Below, in pieces: positions 11,501 through 25,036 of a DNA stretch of 64,000 nt. Source of the DNA: Nymphaea colorata. Lineage: Eukaryota > Streptophyta > Magnoliopsida > Nymphaeales > Nymphaeaceae. The number at the start of each line of letters is the position of its first letter. Positions within the stretch are counted from its first letter, which is position 1. The notes under the pieces are model-generated. The model did no database searches and was not told the DNA's origin. It saw only the letters and a program-made list of their open reading frames with translations. The position numbers and the translations under genes were made by a program. The DNA is taken from NCBI RefSeq assembly GCF_008831285.2, contig NC_045139.1, forward strand, positions 19,546,892 through 19,610,891. The letters are read 5' to 3'.

Positions 11501-12578
11501 ATCCAAGCGCGTGGCGGCTGCTCCTGCGCAGGCCCGTACGGCCATGTCCTGCTGGAAGTGGGCAAGGAGAAGTCGCTTGCATTTCGTTCGGCCATCCACA
11601 AGGTAGTTGACGTAATTGGCTCGATGTCCTCATCCCCGAAAATGTTTGCAGCCAACTCTCTGTCAATATCATTCTCTGAATCGAATCGTTCGTCGAAGAT
11701 ACATACAAAAGCTGACCGGATCCAATCGGATCCCAGCAATTGAAAAGTTCAAATACAACCTTTTCGAATACTTCAGAAATACAAATAACGAATAAACTTC
11801 GAAAGTTTGCCGGAAATTTGTTAGTGTTATATAATTTCAATGAATAAAAAAGTAATATTTGGCATTTCTTTAGTAATAAAAAGTGTAAATTGTTACTAGT
11901 AATGTCAACAGGATACTACCCATTTTTTTTTATCATGGTTTGGCTCATTTAAATCGATTTTCATTGGACTTATCGGCAAATCCTGATTTCTTTTTTCCAT
12001 TTCGTACCTATATTACGGCCGCTATACATTCACTTCTAGCTTGTAGCAGTTGACATAAAAATATAAAATTTCTAAGCTATTGATTTCGTCTTCGTGAAAC
12101 ACTTTGTTGGTCATTTCTTTATTGTCATTTAATCAAGAAGTATATTTATGACGATGTCTTCAACGATCGCTTGCAGGGTTACAACGGACTAAAGCCTGGA
12201 TGGACAAGGATCAGTTTCTCATACTTCATTTCGCATGAAGAATTCGAGTTCATACTGGCTGCCATCGAGTTCATTGCCATATATGCCCAGCGCTTCCTCC
12301 CGCTCTACCGCTTCAACTGGAAGACCGGCGACTGGACGTTCAGGAAGAGCGCAATCAACAGCATCCTGAAGGGCAGCCATAAACCAGCAGGCAGAGACGC
12401 AGGGTCGTCACCTTCTGGTTTCCTGAACTCAAACGGGAACGCCATGGCGCCTATCGAATGCAAGTACGCGTCGTATCTCGAGAACGCCAAACTCGTGGCC
12501 GGTACCCTTGAGAAGTTCCCTCCGGCGCGGCACATTCCTCCGGGAGTCGATCAGGACCTCATTCTTTTCAGGATATGA
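8526..12578 (+). CDS. class-V aminotransferase / cysteine-desulfurase-like PLP enzyme
   Basis: Five exons join in frame: 8526-8949, 9339-9840, 10824-11025, 11117-11602 and 12177-12578, giving 671 aa. All introns are GT-AG. The start is the first of two adjacent ATGs. The fold is the class-V aminotransferase type: YADHTASG (116-123) and NTHT (143-146) open the domain, GSGTTAA (182-188) is the phosphate loop, EHHSN (226-230) carries a cofactor-stacking histidine, Asp305 should bind the pyridine nitrogen, and Lys334 in SPHKFVGGPG is the Schiff-base lysine. RGGCSCAGP (508-516) sits where cysteine desulfurases keep the catalytic cysteine, here as C511/C513. The likely chemistry is sulfur or selenium removal from cysteine-type substrates, or a related PLP elimination; substrate and compartment are unknown. 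The protein is longer than bacterial SufS (about 400 aa), with extra N- and C-terminal parts. Exons are GC-rich. It is convergent with PUS10. Confidence 0.9.
10229..10293 (+). repeat. short direct duplication in aminotransferase intron 2
   Basis: Two near-identical copies of about 31 bases (ACTTTCTTGATTGACATAG core) lie side by side in intron 2 of the aminotransferase gene. It is a local tandem duplication with no visible function. Confidence 0.9.
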
Positions 12579-14024
12579 TGTGAAGAGGAACACAAGTCCC
12601 TTTCACTCACCAAACAAAATATTATCCTTTAAGCCTCGTCAATTAGGAACTTGCATCCGTTGACTAGTGAATAATTTGATTTGGAGTCTGGACATGCTAG
12701 ATCACATGCATACGCGTGCACTGAATTTCTTTTCGCTATGACTTGTAGTCTGTTTGCTACTTGGTCAACAACAGTCTGCAACGTTATCATCAAAATTTTA
12801 CATCAGAAGAAGGCATCCGGATATGCAGTTATTGTCTGAATGATTGGATCGTGCTAATCTATTTCTGAAGTCAGAGATGATGCTGCAAACCACCACAGTG
12901 GCTTCAAGACACGAGACTGTGCATCACAACAAGCTGGTTGCTCTGTAGAACTCGTTTTTATTATAATAAGCCCATACAACAATACAGACGGACCACCCAT
13001 CTGCTCTTTCAGGTGGTTTAATCAACAGGAGAGAACATTATTACACAGGGTACGGGTATTGCATCCGATACCATGTCCTTTCCACATAAACATGGCCTTG
13101 CTCTGTGATAGTACCTTTGTACTCTTGAGGGAGAAAGGAAAGCAGGTCACGGGAATGAAGAAAAGTGGCGATACCACATCTTTCAAACTGAACTCGTATA
13201 TTAAATTCATATATCTTCCAAAATGCCACGGTACTTAAAAAATACTCCAATAAGACAAATTCTGAAACAATTCTAGACACCTTCGTTGTGCAAAAAAGTT
13301 TTCAACTCATTAAATTTTTACCATGATTTTAACCCACAAGCACAAATGAGGCGGCAATGTGTAGAAAGGCATCATTCACAATACATCATATTGCAGCAAT
13401 TTTGCAAGTTCACTAGCAGCAGCTACATAGAATTAAACCAAAACCTTCAAAATCTACAAGAAGCAACAGCTATTTAGGTTTGACAGAAAAGTGCATCATT
13501 TTACTGGAGCAAGCCTGAAGCTTTACGAACTAGGAAAAGATCAAAAACGAAGAATCTAACCAGGATATCGATCTTATCTTTGAAATTATCATACAAATTG
13601 AGAAAGGTTGTAATTTGTCGTCCACGTTGAGAAAGGCTGCCATCACCGAGGTTTCACCTTGCACAACAATGCAACTAAGCTTTTGATACTTCAAACTGAC
13701 AAGAGTTTGAGGGCCCACATTCAGCATGGCATCATCGGCTTGGAGAAAATATTATCGTAGCAATCTGTTGACGGTAGGTGTACCACAATCAAGCTGAAAA
13801 TACCCGTCATGAACAGAAGATAAAATGCATGATTTTCTGTCAGAAAAGGTTGTAGATTTTGGAGCAGCTCACTGAATTATCAAGTAAAAAAAATGGATAG
13901 TCACCTGACTGTTTGATCATCTGTTCTAGCAAACTCTCACATGGAGCCTTCACTAATGCTACCATCTCAGCTTACTGAGAACAGATTATGATTTTATATA
14001 GTCCAAGCAGCACCGGTTAACTGA
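12579..14024. other. convergent intergenic space, 3' UTRs
   Basis: This is the space between the aminotransferase stop (+) and the PUS10 stop (-). A minus-strand AATAAA at 12962-12957 is a plausible poly(A) signal for PUS10, which would then have a long or spliced 3' UTR. The open frames here are short and resemble nothing known. Confidence 0.5.
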
Positions 14025-14519
14025 TTACTGATTGAAACATTCCATCTTCACGTCAGTGACATCAAGCTGCAAAATCTCTGCCCTGCATCCTAAAAGGGAG
14101 TTCATGCTGTAAAAAAGTGCAGAAAAAGTTTTGTTATAGTGGATTGCCGTCAGAGAACAAGCCACAAGCAAGAGACAAGTTAGAGTTTAGCCGATGCATG
14201 CTTTTTGTGTGAACTCCAGTTTGGTCCAATTCCTATGTCCATATACTGATCAACTTTTATAAACAAATCATACTGGACTGACTAACATAAAATTCGAAAA
14301 TGCTGCAAAAAAAAAACAAAATCCAGCCAAACAACGTCCAGATAAGATTGGATCCACACCAAACAAGAACCTAAAGTTCTACAGATAATCATAGATGTCT
14401 AATAATATGGGTTTGATAACTTGGATCGTAAGTTACATGGGTACAGGTACGGGTATGCATACGCAGATACAGGTATAGACATGACAACTTAAAAAAAATG
14501 TAGGTATGGAAATACAGCA

Positions 14520-14556
<37 letters not shown>

Positions 14557-17500
14557 AAATAAAATAAAAAAGCCAAAATGAAAGCAACATTTAGATAAAG
14601 AAAACATATAAATAAAAACATTACATGTTATTGAACAATAACTCTAAAGACAGAATGAAAATTGAGTTGGAAAAAATTAAATCAAGTAAAATTAAGCAGT
14701 TTCGATCTAAAAGGTATCCAAGTGCATCCAAGTACCCACTTTGCGTATGGGTACGGCGACACAAGTATGTAGACTTTAGTGAAGTACCCATGCACTTAGC
14801 TTGGATCAGATCTAACCTCCCCTTCCCCCAACACCCTGGAAGATAATAATATTAAGGGTTGCAGGAGTTCATTGTCCCAATATAATTACTTGATATACCT
14901 TGGATCTGTACGCCCAAGATCTCCATGAACAAATTCTTTTATATAAGTTCCAGCCTGCATTTTTACAATATCAGAAAGCCAAGGAAATATCATGTAAGCT
15001 TGTTTTGTGGTTCAATATGTAAATAAGCAGCATAAAAATCAAGAAAAAAACTAAGTATTTTACTGAGCAATGGAAGTTGATAAAAGAACATCAAAAGGCA
15101 AAAGGTATTTATGACAGAATCAACTATATTTTTTCAGGTATAAGTATTTGATTGATGCATATATTAATGAATGAGAAGGGCTTCTCCGCAGCCAAATTCA
15201 GACAGCAGCTAGGTGTGTAACATATTAGCAAACTCTAAGCAGAGGTTTTAATGTACATATTTGGATTCATCTTAACTGCATGTTACTCCAGCACGATTGA
15301 CAAAAGGCAACAGCATCCTTGAAAGCAATGTTATCTGTATCGTACGATACGGACGCATATCGTACGATACGTATCGTATAGGTCAAGAAAACCTATACGA
15401 TACGCTGTTTAAAGACGATACGCGTCTGTATCGTACACGTATCGCACGATACGTGCGATACGGGGGCCGTATCGTACGATACGGGCGATACACCCCCGTA
15501 TCGTACGATACGGGTTAAAACACAAATTTTTTTATTTTTTAAAGTTTAAATGCTCCTCCCTCTCTTTCTTCTTGTATTTAAAGACTCCAAGAGACGTAGG
15601 AGGGAGAGATTTTGCACATTTTCATCAAAAATAACCAAGGATTCATCGATTTGGAAAATATTATCGTTAAATCATGAAAGATGATAAGTTGATAACTATA
15701 TGTTTTGAACTTATAAAATTGTGATGTAATATAAGTCCTAAAACTCAAAGTCCTAAGACTCTAAGTCTGAAGATTCTATAAAATTTTCAAGTTTAAAATT
15801 GTGATGGATGCTTATTATGTTATTTTGAATATCTAATTTCTAATTTTTGAATGCGTTGTTGACACACATGAATGTTCCTTACGTATGATGTTCTTTTTTA
15901 TATTTGAATATATTTTTCTTAATTTCTGATTTTTTGTTTATTTTTTCAGATTTTTAATAATTTTTTTTTATTTTTTCTGATTTTTAAATATTTTTTAAAA
16001 TTAAAAAATTAATTTTACGATACGCTACGCTACGTTTACGATACGTTACGATACAGCGTATAGGTCAGCCCGACCGATACGCGATACGCTACGCCTTTTA
16101 TAACATTGCTTGAAAGTGGAGTGAAACAAATAATGAGGATTACATTAATAAAAGGACAAAGAAATAAGTTTGCTAAAGCTTTTAAACATACCTGGGTACA
16201 CAAGTGCAGCATAAAATACTGGGAGCTACCCGCAACTCTCTGACCCCTCATCCTTTCAGAAGACAATTTTTCAGGTCATAATAAGAACTCATGCCAAATA
16301 CTTTGAGACATATCAGTGGATTATCTGCTTAAACGGTAGGAATCTTTACAGGTACATACCAATGAATTATCCTTTTACGCTCTAGAGGACTTCGACGATG
16401 CAGAACTCTAATAGGAGTTCTTTGACTGACTTCCTGCACAGAATCAATTCAATATTGCCCAAGTTAGAATGAGAACTAAAGCACACTGAAAAACACAGCC
16501 TGAATGCATCCAAAAAGGAAAAAGGAAATTCAATGCAAAGACACCAGAAAGCAAGGTAAAACCTGAGGAAGTAACTGGCAAGTCCCAAATGAGACCCCAT
16601 GTATCAGATAGAAATGAATGCCAAAGCAGACAAATGCTGTTCCAACAGCAACTTATTTCCCAAAAGGAAAGGAAAATACAAAGAACAGCGATCATAGATT
16701 TTACATGAAACTTCTGGATAAATGTTCTAAAATTATAGAAACAAACTTGGAAAAGCATTATACGCCAGTAACTATCAAAGGTAATGAAGGAAAGAGGAGA
16801 CTTCCTCATTCCTCATTTTGATTTTTTATTGATCATTGTATCACAAATCAGGTTATGAGAGAATGCTTAGAACTGATATAACCCTACGATCAATTCTATA
16901 TGTTGCTACTTGAGATTGAAAGCATGCATATGTTTCCAACAATTTAAGCCATATGAAATAAATCTGGTTCACTAAGATTTTCTTCAATTCAAGTAACGAC
17001 TAGCTTCTGGAGCAATACATAATGACATCAAATTTTCCCTTTGACAGTTCGCATCATCAGGTCATTGCCAGTTTGAATTATCCTTATCCTCCTGTATATA
17101 GTCTTAAGTGTAAATCTTTTACTTCAAGAACAAAAAATAGAACAGGAGATGCTTCTAATGCTTGCAAGTTCATCCATTAACAGTAAACATGACTGTCCTG
17201 CAGATACTTTCCCAGCACCCTAGTTTCTAACTTGCAATTTGCATGATATGTTGGCCTTGGCAATTGCCCTCCAAGTTACTCTAAGTTAACAAAAAAATAT
17301 ATATCCACAGCAATGTGGGTTGATGATACAAGGTCTTTTATAGGCAAGTTTCCCAAAAGATTGATATTGTAAGAAGTAGAGAAAAAGCACGATATCAAAC
17401 TTCAGAGTCTCAGACTATACGATATGATTTCAATCATACGCACAGGAGAAATCTCACCAAGTCCTTGACGTTAGAAATGTACTCCAAGTCCTGGTCCGTA

Positions 17501-20500
17501 AGTGGGCGAGAAATCCACACAAGTGCAGAATATTGCTTCTGTACAATATTATTAGCTCTTTCCATCAGACCAGGGGGGAAAAAAGGGTAGATACAAAGTG
17601 CAGATGGAGAAAGGGATAGTAAACCTGCTTCTCTGCCTCCCCTTCACGCATAAGGTCCCATGCCTCTTTGCCAACTATCTTGACATTTTTTACCCCAATC
17701 TTGTAGAAGAGATCAAGCCCATAAAAGTTAATATAATTAACTTAACTGAAAACAGGAATTCAGCTGCAACAATGGAGCAGTTTTTGCAATTTCACTGTCA
17801 CCACTTAAGATTTGATAAAATTGCAGCTTACCAATCTACGTTTTTCATTGTTGATTAAATGTACTATTTCTCTGATATCATCACAAGCAGGAATAGTGCG
17901 TGCATTCGTAACCTCAACTAAGAAAGGACGACCCGAACCAAGCATCCGCACCTGAGAAATAAAATATTGTCTAATTTAAATCCTATTAGTAAATCACAAT
18001 GATTGGGGGATAGGGAAGGGAAGTGCAATTCGTACATCAATATCCTCTCTACCAGCAGCATGAAACTTGAAATTCTCAGCTCCTAATTTGCTAATAATAA
18101 CTTTTCCAATCAACTCCTGCATCACAGCTAACCAAAACAAAGTCACATTATCTGAAACACAGTGATAATGGTATATGGGTTCCAGATATTTAAGGAGGCG
18201 AGGACATGGTGATGGCGTACTTCTACGGATGCCTCTCCCATCCTCTCATCATCAATTATCCAACGTGTCTGGCTGACATTTCTTGTGTACTACAGTCGAA
18301 CAAAAAGCAAATTTAATGAGAAAATGTAAGAACTAGGTACAGAAGAAGAAAATGTGACGCGTTTATCGTTTGATGCACAATAAGAGAGAATGGAAGGATG
18401 GAAATTGACTAGACTTGTGAAACCATCATGTTCTTAAAAGCTGTGTCAAGCATTTATATGCAAAAGATTGAATGATTATGCAACCCCAGATCTCATACAC
18501 AAACACAACCATGGTGCACTAAGCAATCAACTGATGACTTGTTTTCTCCAAAACAAAGATAAGGGCAATTATTTTTAATTAATTAAATTACTTAACCAAC
18601 GGTCATCAAAGACTTGAATAACAAGGCTCACTAGGTCTAAACTGCACATAGCATTTTGCTATTCCCATTGTTTTTGGGATGCTATGCACAATTGATGTTG
18701 TCGTAATTCTTGTTCTTTGTAGCATTCTTATAACATGATGTTGCAATCTGACTAGGATACTGATACATGGAAGAAGCTATTCATCATTTGAAACGCACAG
18801 GTAAAAATTTATACCTATGAAATGAGAGAAATTTTTACCTTAAGGTACCTGCCACCAATATAAATAGGTGTTTTGCAAAAAGTTACTTGTAATTCACATG
18901 GTTGTTTGCCCTGGAATGTCAAACCAACAAAAGATTATAACAACACAAAGACGCTAAGTAGAAACAGAGAAGATGGTCTTTGAAGATGAGAAAAAGATGA
19001 TTTGGTTTACCTCCTGTAGTAAGGATTTAGAACCAGTAGGTAAATTATCTTGGTTGATCACTGGAGCTGATTGAGTATCAACATCATCGTCTGCATAGAT
19101 AGAACTGTATCTATCACACGTAGAGAAATAAGTTTAAAAGTGGCCACAGGATTGACCACTAAAAGCAAAGGATCCACCGACATCTGTATCAGCATATAAG
19201 AAAGAGCAGGCAGACCAAAAAGAAATGGAATTTTGAACTACGCACGTTAAACGAGAGCTAGAAATGTAAAAAACAAGAACACTATTCTACAACACACAGA
19301 TTTCCCTAGAATAACACCAAGCTTGTTAGATGAAGTGAAATGAACATGGACTGTCCATCTCTCTCTCTCTGTAACACATATAGAAGAAGATAATACATGA
19401 AAAATATCCAAGAACAACAGGAATCGGCTTCTCTCTCTCTCTCTCTCTCTAACACATGCAGAAGAAGAGAATATATGAAAAATATCCAAGAAAAACAGAG
19501 ATCGGCTCCCCCTCCCCCACCCCGCACTCTCTCTCTCTCATGAAGAAGAGAATACATGAGAAATATCCAAGTACATAGAAATCGGGTTTTCCATTTGATA
19601 TAAAAAAAATCCATTTGGCAGAGGAAGCAACATAAATCAAATAGTAAGTCGGCACTACATAGCTAGGAGAAATTCCCACCTAGGCTACCAAATACAATCT
19701 TTACAGATATTCAATCAAGAACTTGCCTGCCTTCCTTTTCCTGCAACAATCCAAACCTGAACAAGGATAATCAACAGGGTTGCCTGAGCTGCCCATATGT
19801 GTGTATGTCATACGAATTCGAAAGGACTGAGCAGCAGATCTGGTAGCCTGAAAGTCATCTATGAAATATGATTGGATGCCAAAGTGATTTGTTAAATTTA
19901 TACTCAAGAATGAAAGCCAGCATATAAAGGCAAGGAACTAAAAAACTAATTTTGCATTTAAACAAACTACCAATAGATTTTCAAGAGACTTGGTAATTGA
20001 CAATTTCAACGTATCCTTCACTGAAAGACGATTGGCAGCAATTATTTTATTGTACCAATCTTCTGAACCATATTTGTTTTTCATGTATGACCTACAACAA
20101 GTAAGATGACTTTTCTGTGAGAAAGATGAAGGCATAATGGATAAAAATACCAAAGCTTCATTAATGGAAATTTTAAGAGGTCAAGAACAAAGAATTTACG
20201 ATTTTTCTTCAATCAGAAAATGTTAAGCCAGTTAGCAGATCTCGGTCTTTCATTAATATCTATTTCAATGTGATAAAAGTACGCAGACTGGTTGTAACAA
20301 AGTTATGTATATCATTACCAGATATTTTGTTCGTTAATCATAATAGCTGATGGTACAGAAACTTCAAGAAAAAAACCATCACTCTCATAACCAGCGTTCT
20401 TGACCAGGTCAGCAACCAAAACTGCAAGGTCATCTTTGCCACTTTCTTCGGATATCAAATTTGGCTCTTTGTTATAAACATACACAAATTGCAATATCCC

Positions 20501-21881
20501 AAAGCAGATAATGCACAACTCATTTGTTGCTTCTGATTTTGGAGGAGCTATCACTTTATTGTACTCATGTTCAATGTCATTATCTTTTCCCATTGTCACG
20601 ATGGAAGTGGTTCTTTCTAACACCGAGCACAAAAATGACTTGGAAAAATGTGAGAAGGAATAGACATTGTCTTTCACACCAAACAAGCGGAGTATGCATC
20701 TGGGACAGACCTGCAAAGGCAACACCATAATGTATATCATATTTTCTCGAATTATCCAAGCCAATAATAAAAAAACAAGCAGAAACTTAACATACATTTT
20801 CCAGTAACAAACCAAATCTCACAGTGGCCTTCCTGATTTATATAAAAAAAAGCTGTGAACAGCAACACAGCTTTTGATGGCAAAGGTAAATTCCTATTCT
20901 GAAGCATCACACTGAAGAATTTTAAGCTAAATGATGCATGTGTTAAGTCATATTTATGCACAACAGAACTCATAACGTAGCAAATCCCTTGGAATGAACG
21001 GAAACCCTCAACAAGATCTAGTACAAAAAGTTTGAAACCAAATCAAGTTGTCGATAAACCAGATGTATCAACCTAAGAAAAAGTGAGGTTTGCTTCTCAG
21101 TGGAAAATAACTCAATTTCGTCAGGTTTCTTGGTGAGTAAGCCCAATCTTCTCAGCCATGGCCCATGACAGCAAGTTCAATCATAGCTGACTGCAATTTT
21201 TCTAATGACGTTGATCCATAAAGGATAATAAGCGCTATATGATACACAATGCTCGTCATACAACAAAAGCATCTCTCTACAAGGACAAACATTATATAGT
21301 GATGCTACCGTTACGCTGCTTCCCAACCCATGCACAAGTTTCGGCAGACTCGCATAATATTATGCGATGCGTTTTCCAATTCCATTGATGTCATTATCGG
21401 AATCCGTCTAGCTTAAGCAAACAATAGACAGCCATCCTCAACTCACTGAGGAGAAACAAGAATCAACGTCGAAATGATGAAACAGGAAAGCAAGACAAAC
21501 TAACAAAAACATACAATCAAGTGAACCTGATTCCGGTTTTGTGTAACACAACTGAACTAACACCCACCATGTTGCAACAATCGGCAACTTCCACCCAAAA
21601 CAACATAGTAACTGGACAATCACCCGCACCAATCTTAAACTATAACAGTTCTGCAGAAAAATGAGGGCCTTGCGGGATAATAAACACGAGTTCTCTCAAG
21701 AAGGCGGCATGAACAGATAAATTGAGACATGGGGTAGTATTTCAGATAAAAGAGTAATAAAAGAGAGGCGGTGAATCGTCACCCCAATGGACAAAAGGTC
21801 CTTCACAGCGTAAGCAGGAAAGGAGGCGATGGCGCGCTTCACTATAGAAAACTCCAAGCTCTCTGATTCGTCGCCGTCCAT
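14025..21881 (-). CDS. PUS10: tRNA pseudouridine synthase PUS10
   Basis: Fifteen exons join without a frame break to 535 aa (human PUS10 is of similar length): 21881-21783, 20710-20319, 20091-19971, 19847-19723, 19110-19011, 18910-18839, 18289-18221, 18116-18036, 17951-17832, 17699-17625, 17538-17458, 16433-16360, 16252-16192, 14954-14899 and 14106-14025. All introns are GT-AG; the exon-4 donor (AA|GTTCTT) is weak. The N-terminal part has paired cysteines CPRC (35-38) and CIIC (99-102), the zinc site of the PUS10 accessory domain. The catalytic domain has GREDID (348-353), in which Asp351 is the likely catalytic residue, then VRMLGSGRPF, the RVLHRR motif, and AGTYIKEFVHGDLGRT near the C-terminus. 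The enzyme makes pseudouridine at positions 54/55 of tRNA in archaea and eukaryotes. Introns 13 and 14 each carry a MITE. An inverted copy of exon 1 lies at 1.9 kb. Confidence 0.95.
14420..14807. mobile_element. hAT-like MITE in PUS10 intron 14
   Basis: The element spans 14428-14799 (372 bp) and is flanked by perfect 8-bp copies of CTTGGATC (14420-14427 and 14800-14807). The ends are imperfect inverted repeats, with GTAAGTTACATGGGTAC on the left and CTAAGTGCATGGGTAC on the right strand. The interior has several GGGTAC-type words and a (TA)n tract at 14522-14553, and no coding capacity. An 8-bp target duplication points to the hAT superfamily. It lies in the last intron of PUS10. Confidence 0.75.
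15318..16116. mobile_element. hAT-like MITE with palindromic GTATCG/CGATAC arrays, PUS10 intron 13
   Basis: The element spans 15326-16108 (783 bp) between perfect 8-bp duplications of CTTGAAAG (15318-15325, 16109-16116). The terminal inverted repeat is CAATGTTAT...ATAACATTG. The left 200 bases are packed with CGTATCGTACGATACG-type palindromes and the right 90 bases carry CGATACGCTACG words, while the middle is AT-rich and non-coding. The 8-bp duplication and CA...TG ends fit a non-autonomous hAT element. The subterminal arrays look like transposase-binding repeats. It inserted in PUS10 intron 13 without disturbing the splice sites. Confidence 0.85.
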
Positions 21882-24027
<2,146 letters not shown>

Positions 24028-24042
24028 CGATAAAATGAGAAA

Positions 24043-24114
24043 TGGGGCGTGGCCAAGTGGTAAGGCAACGGGTTTTGGTCTTGTTACTCGGAGGTTCGAA
24101 TCCTTCCATTCCAG
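24043..24114 (+). tRNA. tRNA-Gln(UUG)-like sequence, plastid type, decayed
   Basis: The 72 bases have the layout of plastid trnQ-UUG. The A box reads GTGGCCAAGTGG, the anticodon loop TTTTGGT has TTG as anticodon, and the T arm holds the B box GGTTCGAATCC. The anticodon stem still pairs, with two G-U wobbles. The acceptor stem has two wobbles and one C-A mismatch, which fits C-to-T and G-to-A decay. It is probably a nuclear insertion of plastid DNA, or the head of a tRNA-derived SINE. Folding into a working tRNA is doubtful. The 3' flank contains two copies of AATTTGGGGACAAGAAGTC-like sequence. Confidence 0.7.
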
Positions 24115-24305
24115 ATCAATTTCATGGGAATGTATATCAAAATTTGGGGACAAGAAGTCCTCTATATACAAAAATTGGGGACAAAAAGTCTCATAGTTAC
24201 AGTAACAAACCGCAAAAAAGAAACAGAAGAGAAAATATACAATACAACTCACAAAAAAACGAAATAAGAGGAGTGAGAAGAGAGTGGACGGACGGAACGA
24301 CACCA

Positions 24306-24490
24306 TCACCCAGCCACAAAATGAAGACGCTGCTGCAGCCGAATGACAAAATGAACATCTCTTTGCACAAGCCGAGCGACAGACTCCGGCAAAGAGAATG
24401 TGCCTCTGAAGACCCTGTTGTTGCGCTCTTTTAAATGCGCTATTAAGCTGAAATAAGCCACAACCTCCAAACACGACTCTATGAAACAAC
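24306..24490 (-). pseudogene. LINE reverse-transcriptase tail fragment
   Basis: The minus strand encodes a short stretch with the KERNNRVFRG motif followed by a helix-like tail. This pattern is typical of the end of plant LINE (non-LTR) polyproteins, after the zinc-binding RT domain. The rest of the protein is absent. The assignment rests on one motif. Confidence 0.45.
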
Positions 24491-25036
24491 CAAGTTGAGG
24501 GAAGGACACAAGAAGAAAAGAAGACAAATAAAAGGTGGGTCAGTAACAAGTGTCATTCGAATAACAATGGCAGCAAAGAGATCCAATTTGGTGGTAGCCC
24601 ATGTAGTATTGCACAAGTAAGTTTAAAAATTCTTTATTTTTAGTAACATTTTCTGTTTAATTAATTTTTTTTATATCGTATGGATTTTCAAAATTTTTGT
24701 TGCATAGTTTTGTTAATTTACTACTGATTCAACTGAATCGGCGAATCAGCCGATTTACCGAAGGGCTGCTTTGCCGGTTGGGTTCACAACACTATTTTGG
24801 TGACACTGATATAAACACAGGCGTTTGTTGTTGGTAAAAGTAGTGGAGATATAAGAAAACATAAAAATATAAGGCCCATTTTTAGATTTAGAGTGAGATG
24901 ACAGGACCTTGTGGATAGTTTTCATCTTGTGTTCTTTCAGGTTAATTGTCAAAATTACTCAAGATTTCACAGGGGAAGGGGAGAGAGAGAGAGAGCGGGA
25001 GAGAGAGCTCTTGCGAAGTGATTTGGCGGTTCGGTG

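Noticed and set aside
11123-11840. Several minus-strand frames of 140-171 residues over the aminotransferase exon 4
   Set aside because: These are antisense shadows of GC-rich coding sequence, with no recognisable domains and no splice partners.
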